This document shows, piece after piece, positions 17,819 through 27,130 of a stretch of DNA of 63,504 nucleotides (its first letter is position 1; every line of letters starts with the position of its first letter). Source of the DNA: SZUA-230 sp964581095. GTDB lineage: Bacteria > Bacteroidota > Bacteroidia > Cytophagales > Cyclobacteriaceae. The position numbers and the translations under genes were made by a program. Below the pieces are notes generated by a model. It was not told the origin of the DNA. It did not search any database and saw only the letters and a list, made by a program, of their open reading frames with translations. The stretch covers positions 1 to 63,504 of the forward strand of contig CAZONK010000001.1 in assembly GCA_964581095.1 (NCBI GenBank), in the 5' to 3' direction.

Positions 17819-18222
17819 TTATTTTTAATTTCCTGGCACAATTCAATAAGGACCCCATTAGCAGATTTTGGGTGGATGAAACAAACAAGTTTGTTGTCTG
17901 CCCCCTTTTTGGGAGTATCATTCAATAAAATAAAACCTTCATGCCTAAGGCGCGTCATTTCAGATTCTATATCCTCAACTTCAAACGCAATATGATGTAT
18001 CCCTTCCCCTCTCTTAGCTATAAATTTTGCAATCGGTGAATCCTCATCAGTTGCTTCCAGAAGCTCGATTTTAGTACCTCCAATATTGAAAAATGTAGTA
18101 GAAACAGCCTCGGATAATACATCTTCAGTTTTATATGCTTTTTCATTGAGTAACCTGGAAAACAAATTTTTGGAATTTGTGATATCCTTAACTGCAATAC
18201 CTATATGCTCAACATTTTTCAT
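17815..18222 (-). CDS. mce: Methylmalonyl-CoA epimerase
   Basis: Interconverts the 2R and 2S forms of methylmalonyl-CoA in the succinate/propionate route (135 aa). It is a vicinal-oxygen-chelate fold: MKNVEHIGIAVKD gives the first metal histidine, then EGIHHIAFEVEDI, and a late acidic ligand in VLIELCQE. Length matches the family. It is the first gene of a two-gene unit with thiL. Confidence 0.92.
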   Translation of the reverse strand: MKNVEHIGIAVKDITNSKNLFSRLLNEKAYKTEDVLSEAVSTTFFNIGGTKIELLEATDEDSPIAKFIAKRGEGIHHIAFEVEDIESEMTRLRHEGFILLNDTPKKGADNKLVCFIHPKSANGVLIELCQEIKNK

Positions 18223-18320
18223 CCAAATATTAAATCAGTGAATATTGATTACTTTTGTAAAGTAAAATTCATAAATCCTGCTGGTCTTAAAAAGTAAAAC
18301 AGGAAAAAGTAAATTCAACG

Positions 18321-18731
18321 ATGATTGTTTCAAATGTAGATATTCATGTGGAATTGGCCAATGCCCAGAAAAAAATCGAGGATTATCTCGGGCTTGATAA
18401 TGCTACGCTTATTTTTGATTTTAGCCCTGCCAATGGTAAGGTACGATTAGATCTGATTACAGTAAATCCAAGACACAATCAATCCTTTTTATTTCATACA
18501 TGCGAGGGGTACGATAAGCTGGATGTATTAAAAAATATGTACAGTTACGTTACTAATAACATTGAAAAAGAAAATCACTATACTGTACAGTGGAGAGCAA
18601 AAGGAGAAACTGAATTGCACACAAGTTACTTCAGAGCAAGGAATATGTACGAAGCACTTGATAAGTTATTCTACGGCAGGGACATTAATACCTTGTCGGT
18701 ATTTCATATCACGCTAAATCCAATTACTTAA
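18321..18731 (+). CDS. Conserved hypothetical protein
   Basis: A soluble protein of 136 aa with no signal or TM segment. The pattern (IFDFSPANGKVRLDLITVNPRH...) looks like a small alpha/beta fold. I do not recognise the family. It is divergent from the mce-thiL pair and lies 46 bp upstream of the Fe-S assembly gene, probably in one transcript. Confidence 0.7.
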   Translation: MIVSNVDIHVELANAQKKIEDYLGLDNATLIFDFSPANGKVRLDLITVNPRHNQSFLFHTCEGYDKLDVLKNMYSYVTNNIEKENHYTVQWRAKGETELHTSYFRARNMYEALDKLFYGRDINTLSVFHITLNPIT

Positions 18732-18777
18732 AATGCTGCATACAGAGCAATTGTATCAACAATAAACAGATACCGCT

Positions 18778-19104
18778 ATGATTACGATTACCGATAAAGC
18801 CAAAAATAGAATTTCACAACTTCGAACTGATGAAGGCCATTCACAGGACTACCAGGTAAGGGTATCTGTAAAAGGTGGTGGATGTTCGGGATTGATGTAC
18901 GACCTTGATTTTGATAACCAATCATCAGATGGGGACCATGTATTTGAGGACAAAGGAGTTAAAATATTCGTTGATAAGAAGAGTCTTTTATACCTGATGG
19001 GTACTACACTGGATTTTTCTGATGGGTTAAATGGTAAAGGATTTCAATTCATCAATCCCAATGCGACAAGAACATGTGGATGTGGTGAAAGTTTCTCAAT
19101 ATAG
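18778..19104 (+). CDS. A-type iron-sulfur cluster assembly protein
   Basis: IscA/ErpA/SufA-like scaffold or carrier of 108 aa. The three conserved cysteines are C36 (GGGCSGLMY), C100 and C102 (CGCGESF). The family transfers Fe-S clusters to target enzymes. No isc or suf genes adjoin it, so ErpA-like carrier duty is possible but not provable. A strong bidirectional terminator separates it from the next gene. Confidence 0.92.
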   Translation: MITITDKAKNRISQLRTDEGHSQDYQVRVSVKGGGCSGLMYDLDFDNQSSDGDHVFEDKGVKIFVDKKSLLYLMGTTLDFSDGLNGKGFQFINPNATRTCGCGESFSI

Positions 19105-19116
19105 TACAAATTCAAA

Positions 19117-19162
19117 AAAGAAGGTGTCTCTTGATTCCCAATTGGGATGAGACACCTTCTTT
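19117..19162. terminator. Bidirectional terminator
   Basis: Perfect 14-bp stem AAAGAAGGTGTCTC (19117-19130) with GAGACACCTTCTTT (19149-19162). The 18-nt loop holds an inner TCCCA/TGGGA pairing. A-rich and T-rich flanks serve the converging Fe-S carrier and PurF-like genes. Confidence 0.85.
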
Positions 19163-19196
19163 CATTTTAAACTTATTTATACCTCATAATTAATCT

Positions 19197-21077
19197 TTAG
19201 TAAGCTCTCACTAACTTACCCTCCATAAAATTCATGTAGGCTTTGTTTACAACACGATTTCCACCGGGTGTTGGGAAATTACCGGTGAAATACCAGTCTC
19301 CAATATGGTTGGGTATAGCTTTGCGCAGATTGTCAACAGTTTGGTATATAACTTCAAGTTCGGCCGTCATATCTTTCGGTTTGACAATGTCCCCGATTTT
19401 TGCTGAAATTTGTTCATAACCAAAGGGAGCATAAATTTCCTTTACGAAGTTTGGATTATCCTTTTCACCTTCATGCAATTTGCATTTCTCATAAACGTTT
19501 TCGGCAATATCCAACCCCGATTCTTTTGCTAAATCCATTACGGCTTTAAATGCGACAAATTCATTTATTTTAGACATGTCGATTCCATAGCAATCAGGGT
19601 ATCGAATTTGAGGTGCTGAAGACACAATTACTATCTTTTTCGGAATTAATCGGTTCAGCATTGTGAGAATACTTTTTTGAAGTGTTGTTCCTCTTACAAT
19701 TGAGTCATCAATGATTACAAGAGTGTCAACATCCTTCTTTATTACTTCGTATGTAGTGTCATAAACGTGTGCAACCATTTCATCCCGATGGTTATCGTCA
19801 GTTATAAATGTCCGAACTTTTATGTCTTTAGATACAAGTTTTTCAATTCTGGGTTTAAATGACAGGATTTGATCTAGGGAATCGATGTACGGCTTATTTT
19901 CAAGAATTACCTCTTTTCTCCGGGTAATCAGGTAATCTTCTAATCCATCCATCATACCCAGAAAAGCTGTTTCTGCAGTATTAGGGATATAAGAAAATAC
20001 CGTATTCTTCAGATCAAAATTTATAGCTTTAAGAACTTGTGGGACAAGCAATCTCCCTAACATTTTACGTTCATTGTAAATATCGGGGTCAGACCCTCTT
20101 GAGAAATAAATTCGCTCGAAGCTGCAGGATTTTTTTTCAAGTTTCTTGATGAACGGATACTCTGCATAGTCACCACTTTTGTTGATTATTAAAGCATGGC
20201 CGGGCTCAATTTCATTTATCTCACTATACTCTACATTAAATGCTGTTTTAATGGCGGGTTTTTCTGAAGCTACAACAACAATTTCATCATTGGCATAGTA
20301 ATAAGCAGGCCGAATACCCGAAGGGTCGCGTGCAACATATGCTGCACCATATCCTGTTATTCCGGCCATGGCATATCCTCCGTCAAAATCCTTGCAAGAC
20401 CTTTTAAGTATCCGCTGCAGATCTAACTCATTTTCAATTAGCTCAGTGATCTCATTATTGGAACGTTTATCTTTATATTTTCTAAATATTTCTTCATTTT
20501 CTTCATCAAGAAAGTGACCGATTTTTTCCATTACCGTTACGGTGTCCACTTTCTGCTTTGGATGCTGGCCCAAATCAACAAGAATGTCGAAGAGTTCATC
20601 CACATTTGTCATATTAAAATTTCCTGCCACAACCAGGTTTCTACTACGCCAGTTATTTTGTCTTAGAAAAGGATGACAACTTTCAATGCTATTTTTACCA
20701 TGTGTCCCGTACCTTAAGTGTCCCAACCATAGTTCTCCGGTAAATGCACAATTTTCTTTTAGCCAAAATTCATCATTAAATTGTTCACCACCATCCTTCT
20801 GAGCTTTCCTGTATTTCCTTCCTATTTTATTGAATATGGTAGCAAGCGGATTCGGGTCAACAGACCTGTACCTGCTGATATATCTTTTGCCAGGAGGCAT
20901 GTTAAGCTTAATATTTGCAACACCTGCACCATCCTGACCCCGATTACGCTGTTTTTCCATGAGCAAATAAACCTTGCTCATGGCATAAGAGGGACCATAT
21001 TTCTCAATAAAATAGGATAGTGGCTTTCGAAGGCGTAAAAGTGCAATACCGCATTCGTGCTTAATGAAATCACTCAT
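19197..21077 (-). CDS. PurF-like amidophosphoribosyltransferase paralogue
   Basis: Class II glutamine amidotransferase joined to a phosphoribosyltransferase (626 aa, about 120 aa longer than standard PurF). C9 in MSDFIKHECGIALL is the likely N-terminal nucleophile, exposed after removal of an 8-residue leader. RGQDGAGV and GELWLGHLRYGTHG belong to the glutaminase site. The PRPP loop is VIIDDSIVRGTT (about 451-462). It would form phosphoribosylamine from PRPP and glutamine. The insertions and distance from purine genes suggest a lineage-specific paralogue. Confidence 0.82.
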   Translation of the reverse strand: MSDFIKHECGIALLRLRKPLSYFIEKYGPSYAMSKVYLLMEKQRNRGQDGAGVANIKLNMPPGKRYISRYRSVDPNPLATIFNKIGRKYRKAQKDGGEQFNDEFWLKENCAFTGELWLGHLRYGTHGKNSIESCHPFLRQNNWRSRNLVVAGNFNMTNVDELFDILVDLGQHPKQKVDTVTVMEKIGHFLDEENEEIFRKYKDKRSNNEITELIENELDLQRILKRSCKDFDGGYAMAGITGYGAAYVARDPSGIRPAYYYANDEIVVVASEKPAIKTAFNVEYSEINEIEPGHALIINKSGDYAEYPFIKKLEKKSCSFERIYFSRGSDPDIYNERKMLGRLLVPQVLKAINFDLKNTVFSYIPNTAETAFLGMMDGLEDYLITRRKEVILENKPYIDSLDQILSFKPRIEKLVSKDIKVRTFITDDNHRDEMVAHVYDTTYEVIKKDVDTLVIIDDSIVRGTTLQKSILTMLNRLIPKKIVIVSSAPQIRYPDCYGIDMSKINEFVAFKAVMDLAKESGLDIAENVYEKCKLHEGEKDNPNFVKEIYAPFGYEQISAKIGDIVKPKDMTAELEVIYQTVDNLRKAIPNHIGDWYFTGNFPTPGGNRVVNKAYMNFMEGKLVRAY

Positions 21078-21176
21078 TGAACTTATGTCTGGATGACCTT
21101 GTACAAAATTAAAAAATATTTTGATCCCATCAGCCTAAAAAAATATAAACAGGCTAATATTTATTTTATCAGCGAT

Positions 21177-21980
21177 TCACTCCCATAGGGAGTACTTTTT
21201 TAAATGGATTTCTTTACCAAAAAACAACTTTGTTAATTTCTCAAACGAATCTGTAAAATCAGATACCATAAATTTGTTCTCCCCTGCCCTCCCGGGAGAA
21301 AGCAATCCGTTTTGTTCAAGATACGCACGGAGCTCTTCAGCCACAATTTCTGATGAAGCAAGTGTTTCAATACCATTTCCCAGTTCCTCCAATTCGCCTT
21401 TTATTAAAGGATAATGTGTGCATCCCAGTATTAAAGATACAATACCTGAAAGTTCTGAATGATTGAGGTATTCCGTAATTATATCATGACTGATCCTTCC
21501 ATGGATAAATCCTTCTTCGATCATAGGGACCAAAAGGGGGGTAGCAAGATTTTGAAGTGTAACACCGGATTCGTTAAGCTTCAATTTTTCACCATATACA
21601 TTAGACGCGATCGTTTGTTTTGTCCCGATCAAACCAATTTTTTTTCCTTTGTAGTTATGGGATACATATTTCACCATCGGATCAATAACATTGATGATTT
21701 TTGCCTTTGAAGCCGAGTATTCTTTCAATAGTTCATAAGCAGCTGAAGATGCTGAGTTACAGGCAATTACTATAGATTTACACCCCCTTGAGATAAGAAT
21801 ATCTGTGATTTTTACAGAGTATGCCTGGATAGCAGCCGCAGATTTATCTCCATACGGAAGATGTGCCGTGTCTCCAAAGTAAATTAATTGTTCTTCAGGC
21901 AAAATATCGTTTATTGCACGTGCAACGGTGAGCCCGCCAATACCGCTATCAAATATCCCAATTGGAGCTTGATTATCCAT
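21177..21980 (-). CDS. murI: Glutamate racemase
   Basis: Provides D-glutamate for peptidoglycan (267 aa, cofactor-independent). The two catalytic cysteines are C74 (IACNSASS) and C187 (LGCTHYPL). The N-terminal IGIFDSGIGGLTV and YFGDTAHLPYG motifs are intact. It lies downstream of and divergent from the OmpA-family gene and is on the same strand as the PurF-like gene, about 100 bp apart. Confidence 0.95.
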   Translation of the reverse strand: MDNQAPIGIFDSGIGGLTVARAINDILPEEQLIYFGDTAHLPYGDKSAAAIQAYSVKITDILISRGCKSIVIACNSASSAAYELLKEYSASKAKIINVIDPMVKYVSHNYKGKKIGLIGTKQTIASNVYGEKLKLNESGVTLQNLATPLLVPMIEEGFIHGRISHDIITEYLNHSELSGIVSLILGCTHYPLIKGELEELGNGIETLASSEIVAEELRAYLEQNGLLSPGRAGENKFMVSDFTDSFEKLTKLFFGKEIHLKKYSLWE

Positions 21981-22078
21981 ATTTAAATAGTATTCACCTT
22001 AAATAGATTAAATTAATGTTACTTGTTAGCAGCAATAATTAGTGATAATTTAGCGAAGTTTCATTTTGCCGTAAACAA

Positions 22079-24094
22079 ATGCAAAAAAGTACCCGGTTTT
22101 TATTTTTTCTTGCGTTTATATTTTCTTACCCTTCATTTTCACAGGTAGACTCTGTTGAACTATCCAACCAATACTATCAGATGGGGATGGATATCTTCAA
22201 TTTTGAACATCGAAGGCAGGCAAAAGATATGTTTGTGCTGGCAGCACAAATGAATCCTAAAAATGCAAGTGCTCACCTGATGGCTGGTAAATCAATCATG
22301 CTTACAGTGCATAAAGATGAAGCTCTTCCCTATTTCATGGACGCGTGGATTCTTGAACCGGAAATTGACGAAGAAATCATTTATTTAGTTGGACAAGCAT
22401 ATCAGTATTCTCAAAAATTCGATAGCGCCATAATGTTTTATGAACTATACAACATACGTCTTGCCCGTTCTATGAAATTTAAGAAATCGCTGAAAATGAA
22501 CGAAGTAAACCATCGTATTTTTGAATGCCGTAATGCAAAAATATTTAAATACTACCCTGTAGATGTAGAAATTACCAACCTGGGTACAACCATTAATTCG
22601 GAGTGGCCTGAATATGCACCAACAATTTCTGCTGATGAATCGGTGTTGGTATTTACATCAAGGCGTCCTGATGGTACAAATCCAAACCTTGCGGAAGACC
22701 TCCAATATTATGAAGATATATATATATCTTATCAAAAAGATGGGAAATGGGAAGAAGCAAAAAACATTGGACAACCTGTAAACACAATGTACCACAGTGC
22801 AAGTATCAATCTGGCACCTGATGGAAAAAGCATGTTTAAATACAGCGACAATAACGGAGGGGATATATATGAAACAATTTTACTCGAAAATGGTAAATGG
22901 TCGAGGCCCAAAGCCCTAAAAGGTGAGGTAAATACCTCCTATATTGAAAACTCTGCAGCTATTTCCGCCGATGGCCAAAAGCTTTATTTTTCAAGCAATA
23001 AACCTGGAGGATATGGAAAAATGGATATTTATGTAGCTACCCTTTCAAAATCGGGAGCATGGATAGATGCTGAGAACCTGGGGCCTGATATTAATACAGA
23101 ATTAGATGAGGAAGGGGTTTTTATATCCGCATCAGGCCGTTATCTGTTTTTTAGTTCCAATGGCCATGCGGGGATGGGAGACCTTGATATTTACAGATCT
23201 GAAATAGATTCAGCAACCAATAAATGGAAAGAACCACTAAACCTGGGTTACCCTTTAAACTCAGTAGAAAATGATGTTTTTTACACATTGACAGGTGATG
23301 ACCGATATGCATATTATTCTTCCATTCAATCAAAAAGTCATGGAGAGCAGGACATTTATAAAGTTGATATGATCAATTGGAAACCTGTTGACTTAACCCA
23401 GCCTGTATTTGTAAAAGAATGGGTTGAAAAGGAAGAGAAGAAGATCATTGCTGTTGAGCCGGATGCAGTGCCTGTTTCAGCTGATATTTATCTCGAATAT
23501 ACAGTTGTGGACGAAATATCCCTGGGTCCAATTGATGCAAAAGTTGTATTTATATCTTCTGATGACCGCCTGATTTCACCTGAAAAAATTTCCATCGGAA
23601 AATATGGGTACAGGTTAAAAAATGACAAATATTCAAAATATGATATCCGTATTACAAAAGACGGCTATCTCCCTCACCTGTCCGAGATTTTAATCCTGGG
23701 TACAGATCCGCAAACTTCTGAAATAAAAGAAACAATCATTTTGAAAAAGGCCCTGGTGAATTTCAGTGCAGTTCTTAATGTATATTTTGGCCTTGACAGC
23801 GATGAACCAAACAGTTTTGAAGACATACAGTACATTGGACTTCTGATGAATGAAACCCCTTCATTAAAGGTAGAAATATCAGGGTATACAGATAATTCAG
23901 GATCCCCTGAGTATAATAAAGACCTGAGCCAGAGGCGTGCTGAATCTGTAAGAAAACATCTGATCAATGTGGGTATTGATCCCTCAAGAATTACCTCAAG
24001 AGGATACGGTGAAGAGAATCCAGTTGCTTCTAACGAATTAAGAAGTGGAAGACGGCTTAACAGACGGACAGAATTTAAAATTATTGAAGACTAA
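22079..24094 (+). CDS. PorE-like OmpA-family protein (TPR, PD40, CRD, OmpA)
   Basis: Secreted envelope protein of 671 aa. In order: signal peptide (1-21), TPR repeats (about 30-150), a PD40 beta-propeller (about 170-460, with repeats such as GKMDIYVATLSKSGAW), a carboxypeptidase-regulatory-like domain (about 480-560), and an OmpA peptidoglycan-binding domain (about 565-671, SGYTDNSGSPEYNKDLSQRRA). This order matches PorE, which anchors the type IX secretion system to peptidoglycan. Bacteroidota have several paralogues with this layout, so PorE identity is probable but not certain. A T9SS substrate lies at 35015. Confidence 0.8.
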   Translation: MQKSTRFLFFLAFIFSYPSFSQVDSVELSNQYYQMGMDIFNFEHRRQAKDMFVLAAQMNPKNASAHLMAGKSIMLTVHKDEALPYFMDAWILEPEIDEEIIYLVGQAYQYSQKFDSAIMFYELYNIRLARSMKFKKSLKMNEVNHRIFECRNAKIFKYYPVDVEITNLGTTINSEWPEYAPTISADESVLVFTSRRPDGTNPNLAEDLQYYEDIYISYQKDGKWEEAKNIGQPVNTMYHSASINLAPDGKSMFKYSDNNGGDIYETILLENGKWSRPKALKGEVNTSYIENSAAISADGQKLYFSSNKPGGYGKMDIYVATLSKSGAWIDAENLGPDINTELDEEGVFISASGRYLFFSSNGHAGMGDLDIYRSEIDSATNKWKEPLNLGYPLNSVENDVFYTLTGDDRYAYYSSIQSKSHGEQDIYKVDMINWKPVDLTQPVFVKEWVEKEEKKIIAVEPDAVPVSADIYLEYTVVDEISLGPIDAKVVFISSDDRLISPEKISIGKYGYRLKNDKYSKYDIRITKDGYLPHLSEILILGTDPQTSEIKETIILKKALVNFSAVLNVYFGLDSDEPNSFEDIQYIGLLMNETPSLKVEISGYTDNSGSPEYNKDLSQRRAESVRKHLINVGIDPSRITSRGYGEENPVASNELRSGRRLNRRTEFKIIED

Positions 24095-24161
24095 TAAGTG
24101 CATTCAAGCATTAACGTCTCGTCTTTTTTTTTATCTATATTTGCATTTTTAAATTAACCCT

Positions 24162-24536
24162 ATGAAAAAAGCAGCTGTCATTCTAGCATTTCTATTAGTA
24201 TTCGGATGTTCAGGATCAAAAAAAGCTGTATATAGTCCTGTTGGTGTATGGAACTATACGGTGATTGGTACACCAAATGGTGATACGGAAGGTACATTTA
24301 TTCTTTCAAATACGGAGGAGGGCATGAAGGGACTATTTAAATCATATGAATATGGTGAATCGGATATGGAAAACCTGACATTTGGAGAAAGTAACGATCT
24401 GAAATGCACTATGTATCTTTCAGGAATTGATCTTATCTTAAACGGTACTTTTGAAGGAGATACCTTTTCAGGAACTGTTGATGCCGGTCAGGCAGGAGCC
24501 TTCCCAATCACGGCTGCAAGAAATATAAGTAATTAA
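24162..24536 (+). CDS. Small lipoprotein
   Basis: Protein of 124 aa with a lipoprotein signal (AAVILAFLLVFGCSGSKK, lipidated C16). The mature part is mostly beta strand, rich in Gly and Thr, with no known domain. A -7 promoter box TATATTTG lies at 24136-24143, 18 bp before the ATG. It precedes fabI by 18 bp and may be co-transcribed. Function unknown. Confidence 0.75.
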   Translation: MKKAAVILAFLLVFGCSGSKKAVYSPVGVWNYTVIGTPNGDTEGTFILSNTEEGMKGLFKSYEYGESDMENLTFGESNDLKCTMYLSGIDLILNGTFEGDTFSGTVDAGQAGAFPITAARNISN

Positions 24537-24554
24537 AATAATAAAACTTTATAC

Positions 24555-25382
24555 ATGTCCAATAACTTACTGAAAGGAAAAAAAGGCATCATCTCCGGTG
24601 CTCTCGATGAAAAATCAATCGCCTGGAAAACCGCCATTCGGGTTCACGAAGAGGGTGGGAAAATTATACTTACAAATGCTCCATTAGCAATGAGAATGGG
24701 CAAAATAAATGAACTGGCAGAACAGGTAAATGCCAAAATTATACCTGCAGATGCTACTTCCAATAAAGATCTTGAGAACCTTTTTGATGGTGCAATGGAG
24801 GAATTTGGAGGACCAATGGACTATATTCTTCATTCAATAGGAATGAGTCCTAATGTGAGGAAGGGTAAAGACTATGGAGACTTAAACTACGAATGGTACC
24901 ATAAAACACTCGATATCTCTGCAATGTCATTTCATCGTATGATGCAAATAGCAGAGAAAAAAGATGCGATGAATGAGTGGGGATCCATTATTGCACTGTC
25001 TTACATAGCTGCGCAAAGAACCTATCCAGACTATTCGGATATGGCCAATGCAAAAGCACTACTTGAGTCAATTGCGAGAAGCTACGGATACAGGTTTGCA
25101 AAAACAAAAAATGTACGTGTAAATACAATATCACAATCGCCTACTGTAACTACTGCCGGTACAGGTGTCACGGGTTTTAATGCTTTTATAGACTATGCCG
25201 ATAAATTGTCTCCTCTGGGTAATGCATCAGCAGAAGATTGCGCCAATTATATAGTTGCGATGTTCTCTGATTTAACAAGAATGGTCACAATGCAAAACCT
25301 GATGAATGATGGCGGATTTTCTTCTTCTGGCATTACCGAAGAAATTGTGGATATGATTTACAAAGCTCAGAAAAATAATTAA
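24555..25382 (+). CDS. fabI: Enoyl-ACP reductase FabI
   Basis: Reduces enoyl-ACP with NAD(P)H in the last step of each fatty-acid elongation cycle (275 aa). It is an SDR with the GALDEKSIAW cofactor segment. The FabI catalytic set is Y150, Y160 and K167 (LSYIAAQRTYPDY...NAK). Length is slightly above the E. coli enzyme. It lies between a lipoprotein gene and ispE, all on one strand with short spacers. Confidence 0.95.
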   Translation: MSNNLLKGKKGIISGALDEKSIAWKTAIRVHEEGGKIILTNAPLAMRMGKINELAEQVNAKIIPADATSNKDLENLFDGAMEEFGGPMDYILHSIGMSPNVRKGKDYGDLNYEWYHKTLDISAMSFHRMMQIAEKKDAMNEWGSIIALSYIAAQRTYPDYSDMANAKALLESIARSYGYRFAKTKNVRVNTISQSPTVTTAGTGVTGFNAFIDYADKLSPLGNASAEDCANYIVAMFSDLTRMVTMQNLMNDGGFSSSGITEEIVDMIYKAQKNN

Positions 25383-25409
25383 TCTTAGTTCCACGATTTG
25401 ATTTAACTA

Positions 25410-26234
25410 ATGGTAGTCTTTCCAAATGCCAAAATTAACATTGGCCTTGGTGTATTAAACAAGCGTCCGGACGGATACCATACGATTGAGACTGCACTTT
25501 TTCCAACAAGATGGTGCGATGTATTGGAAATAGTTATTTCAACAAACAAAAAAGATACCTTTTCGCTATCAGGAATACCTGTTGATACAGATTCAAAGAA
25601 AAACCTCGTTTTGAAGACGTATGAATTGCTAAGAAGTAAATTTGATTTACAACCTGTAAACATACATCTTCACAAAATTATTCCTTTTGGGGCGGGGCTT
25701 GGAGGAGGCTCATCCGATGCGGCATATACAATCAAGGTTTTGAATGACCTTTTTGTTCTGAATCTATCTGAAAAAGAAATGGAATCATTTGCTTCTGAAA
25801 TCGGAAGTGATTGCCCTTTTTTTATAAAAAATATTCCTGCAATGGCTACAGGAATAGGTACAGACCTGGAACCAATTGTTTTAAAGAATGTATCAAAACA
25901 CATTTTGGTGGTGTTTCCTGATAAACCGGTAAATACAACGGAGGCTTATGGTGGCCTCTCGCTACAGAATCAGTCCGGAAACGTTGCCCTGGCTGATAAA
26001 ATAGCAGCCCCCATTGAGGAGTGGAAATCATTAATAGTTAATGACTTTGAAGCCAACATATTCCGAATACATAACGAGTTAAGCAAGATCAAAGAGTTAC
26101 TTTATGAATCCGGGGCAATATTTGCAGGTATGTCAGGATCGGGATCCTGCTTGTATGGAATTTACAATGAGGAAACAAAGGTTCCGTCCAGTCTTCAGGA
26201 ATACCTGACCTGGAAAGGAAAGATTGTATTATAA
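25410..26234 (+). CDS. ispE: 4-diphosphocytidyl-2-C-methyl-D-erythritol kinase
   Basis: GHMP kinase of 274 aa in the MEP isoprenoid pathway. FPNAKINIGLGVLNKRPDGYH is split over residues 4-24 and forms the substrate motif. The ATP-binding glycine motif is GAGLGGGSSDAA (about 93-104), and MSGSGSCLYGI is the third GHMP motif. It starts 28 bp after fabI. Its 3' end overlaps the converging EamA gene by 6 bp. Confidence 0.95.
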   Translation: MVVFPNAKINIGLGVLNKRPDGYHTIETALFPTRWCDVLEIVISTNKKDTFSLSGIPVDTDSKKNLVLKTYELLRSKFDLQPVNIHLHKIIPFGAGLGGGSSDAAYTIKVLNDLFVLNLSEKEMESFASEIGSDCPFFIKNIPAMATGIGTDLEPIVLKNVSKHILVVFPDKPVNTTEAYGGLSLQNQSGNVALADKIAAPIEEWKSLIVNDFEANIFRIHNELSKIKELLYESGAIFAGMSGSGSCLYGIYNEETKVPSSLQEYLTWKGKIVL

Positions 26235-27128
26235 AACTTCAGTATTTTTTGATGAAATCTTTTTCCGAATAATCGGATAGCTAATAACGGCAGCAAGAAT
26301 TATGAGTGCTCCAATATAGAAATTAGTGGCCATTCTTTCCTTTTCTCCAAATATTATCAGGGCAAGAATAATTCCGTAAACGGGTTCGAGGGTAGCAACA
26401 AGATTTACATTATATGCCGATAATTTTTTCATTAAGCGAACGGAGCCCGAATAAGCATAAACTGTACAGACAATTCCTAAAAACCCCAGGTAAAACCAAT
26501 CCATTGAAGTTGGAGAAAGATTTAATTCTCCCCCTTTTGCAATATATAACTTATAAATTGGCAAAAATAAGAGTGTAATTAACCACGCTCCCAACATTTC
26601 ATACCCCATAATCTTGAAGCTATTCATCCTGTGTGTAAACTTTGAATTTATGATCATAAATAGCGCTGCACAAAAAGCTGATGATATTGCCATTATCAAT
26701 CCCTGGTGGTAGGCCGTATCAGACCTAAAAACTAAATACAAACCAATAACAATCCATAGCCCCAATAATATTTCATAGATCAGAACCCGTTTCTTATTAA
26801 TAATCGGATCCAGAATACTTATCCAAAGTGGCACGGTTGACAAACCAATGAGAGTAACCGATACATTTGATGCTCTTGTAGCACCAAAAAAGAAGATCCA
26901 ATGCGCTGAGAAAAGTATCCCTGTTAATAGAAGTTTAACAGCATCCCTATTCGGGAGGGATATCGATTCCTGACGAATTTTCAATAAAATAAAAATCCCT
27001 AAAAAGCTTAACAGCGTCCTGAAAAATACAATTTCGATAGGCGGAATTGATATCAGAATTCCAAGAATCGCAGTAAACCCCCAGAGAACGACAATAAAAT
27101 GTAATTCAATGTATTTGAGATATCTCAT
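26229..27128 (-). CDS. EamA/DMT-superfamily transporter
   Basis: Inner-membrane protein of 299 aa with about ten TM helices arranged as two EamA repeats (about 5-140 and 150-290; WFYLGFLGIVCTVYAYSGSVRLMKKLSAYNV...LEPVYGIILA). DMT proteins export metabolites such as amino acids, but the substrate cannot be told here. It follows the LptF/G permease by 2 bp, so it is the last gene of the tgt-lptF/G-eamA unit. Confidence 0.88.
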   Translation of the reverse strand: MRYLKYIELHFIVVLWGFTAILGILISIPPIEIVFFRTLLSFLGIFILLKIRQESISLPNRDAVKLLLTGILFSAHWIFFFGATRASNVSVTLIGLSTVPLWISILDPIINKKRVLIYEILLGLWIVIGLYLVFRSDTAYHQGLIMAISSAFCAALFMIINSKFTHRMNSFKIMGYEMLGAWLITLLFLPIYKLYIAKGGELNLSPTSMDWFYLGFLGIVCTVYAYSGSVRLMKKLSAYNVNLVATLEPVYGIILALIIFGEKERMATNFYIGALIILAAVISYPIIRKKISSKNTEVL

Positions 27129-27130
27129 TA

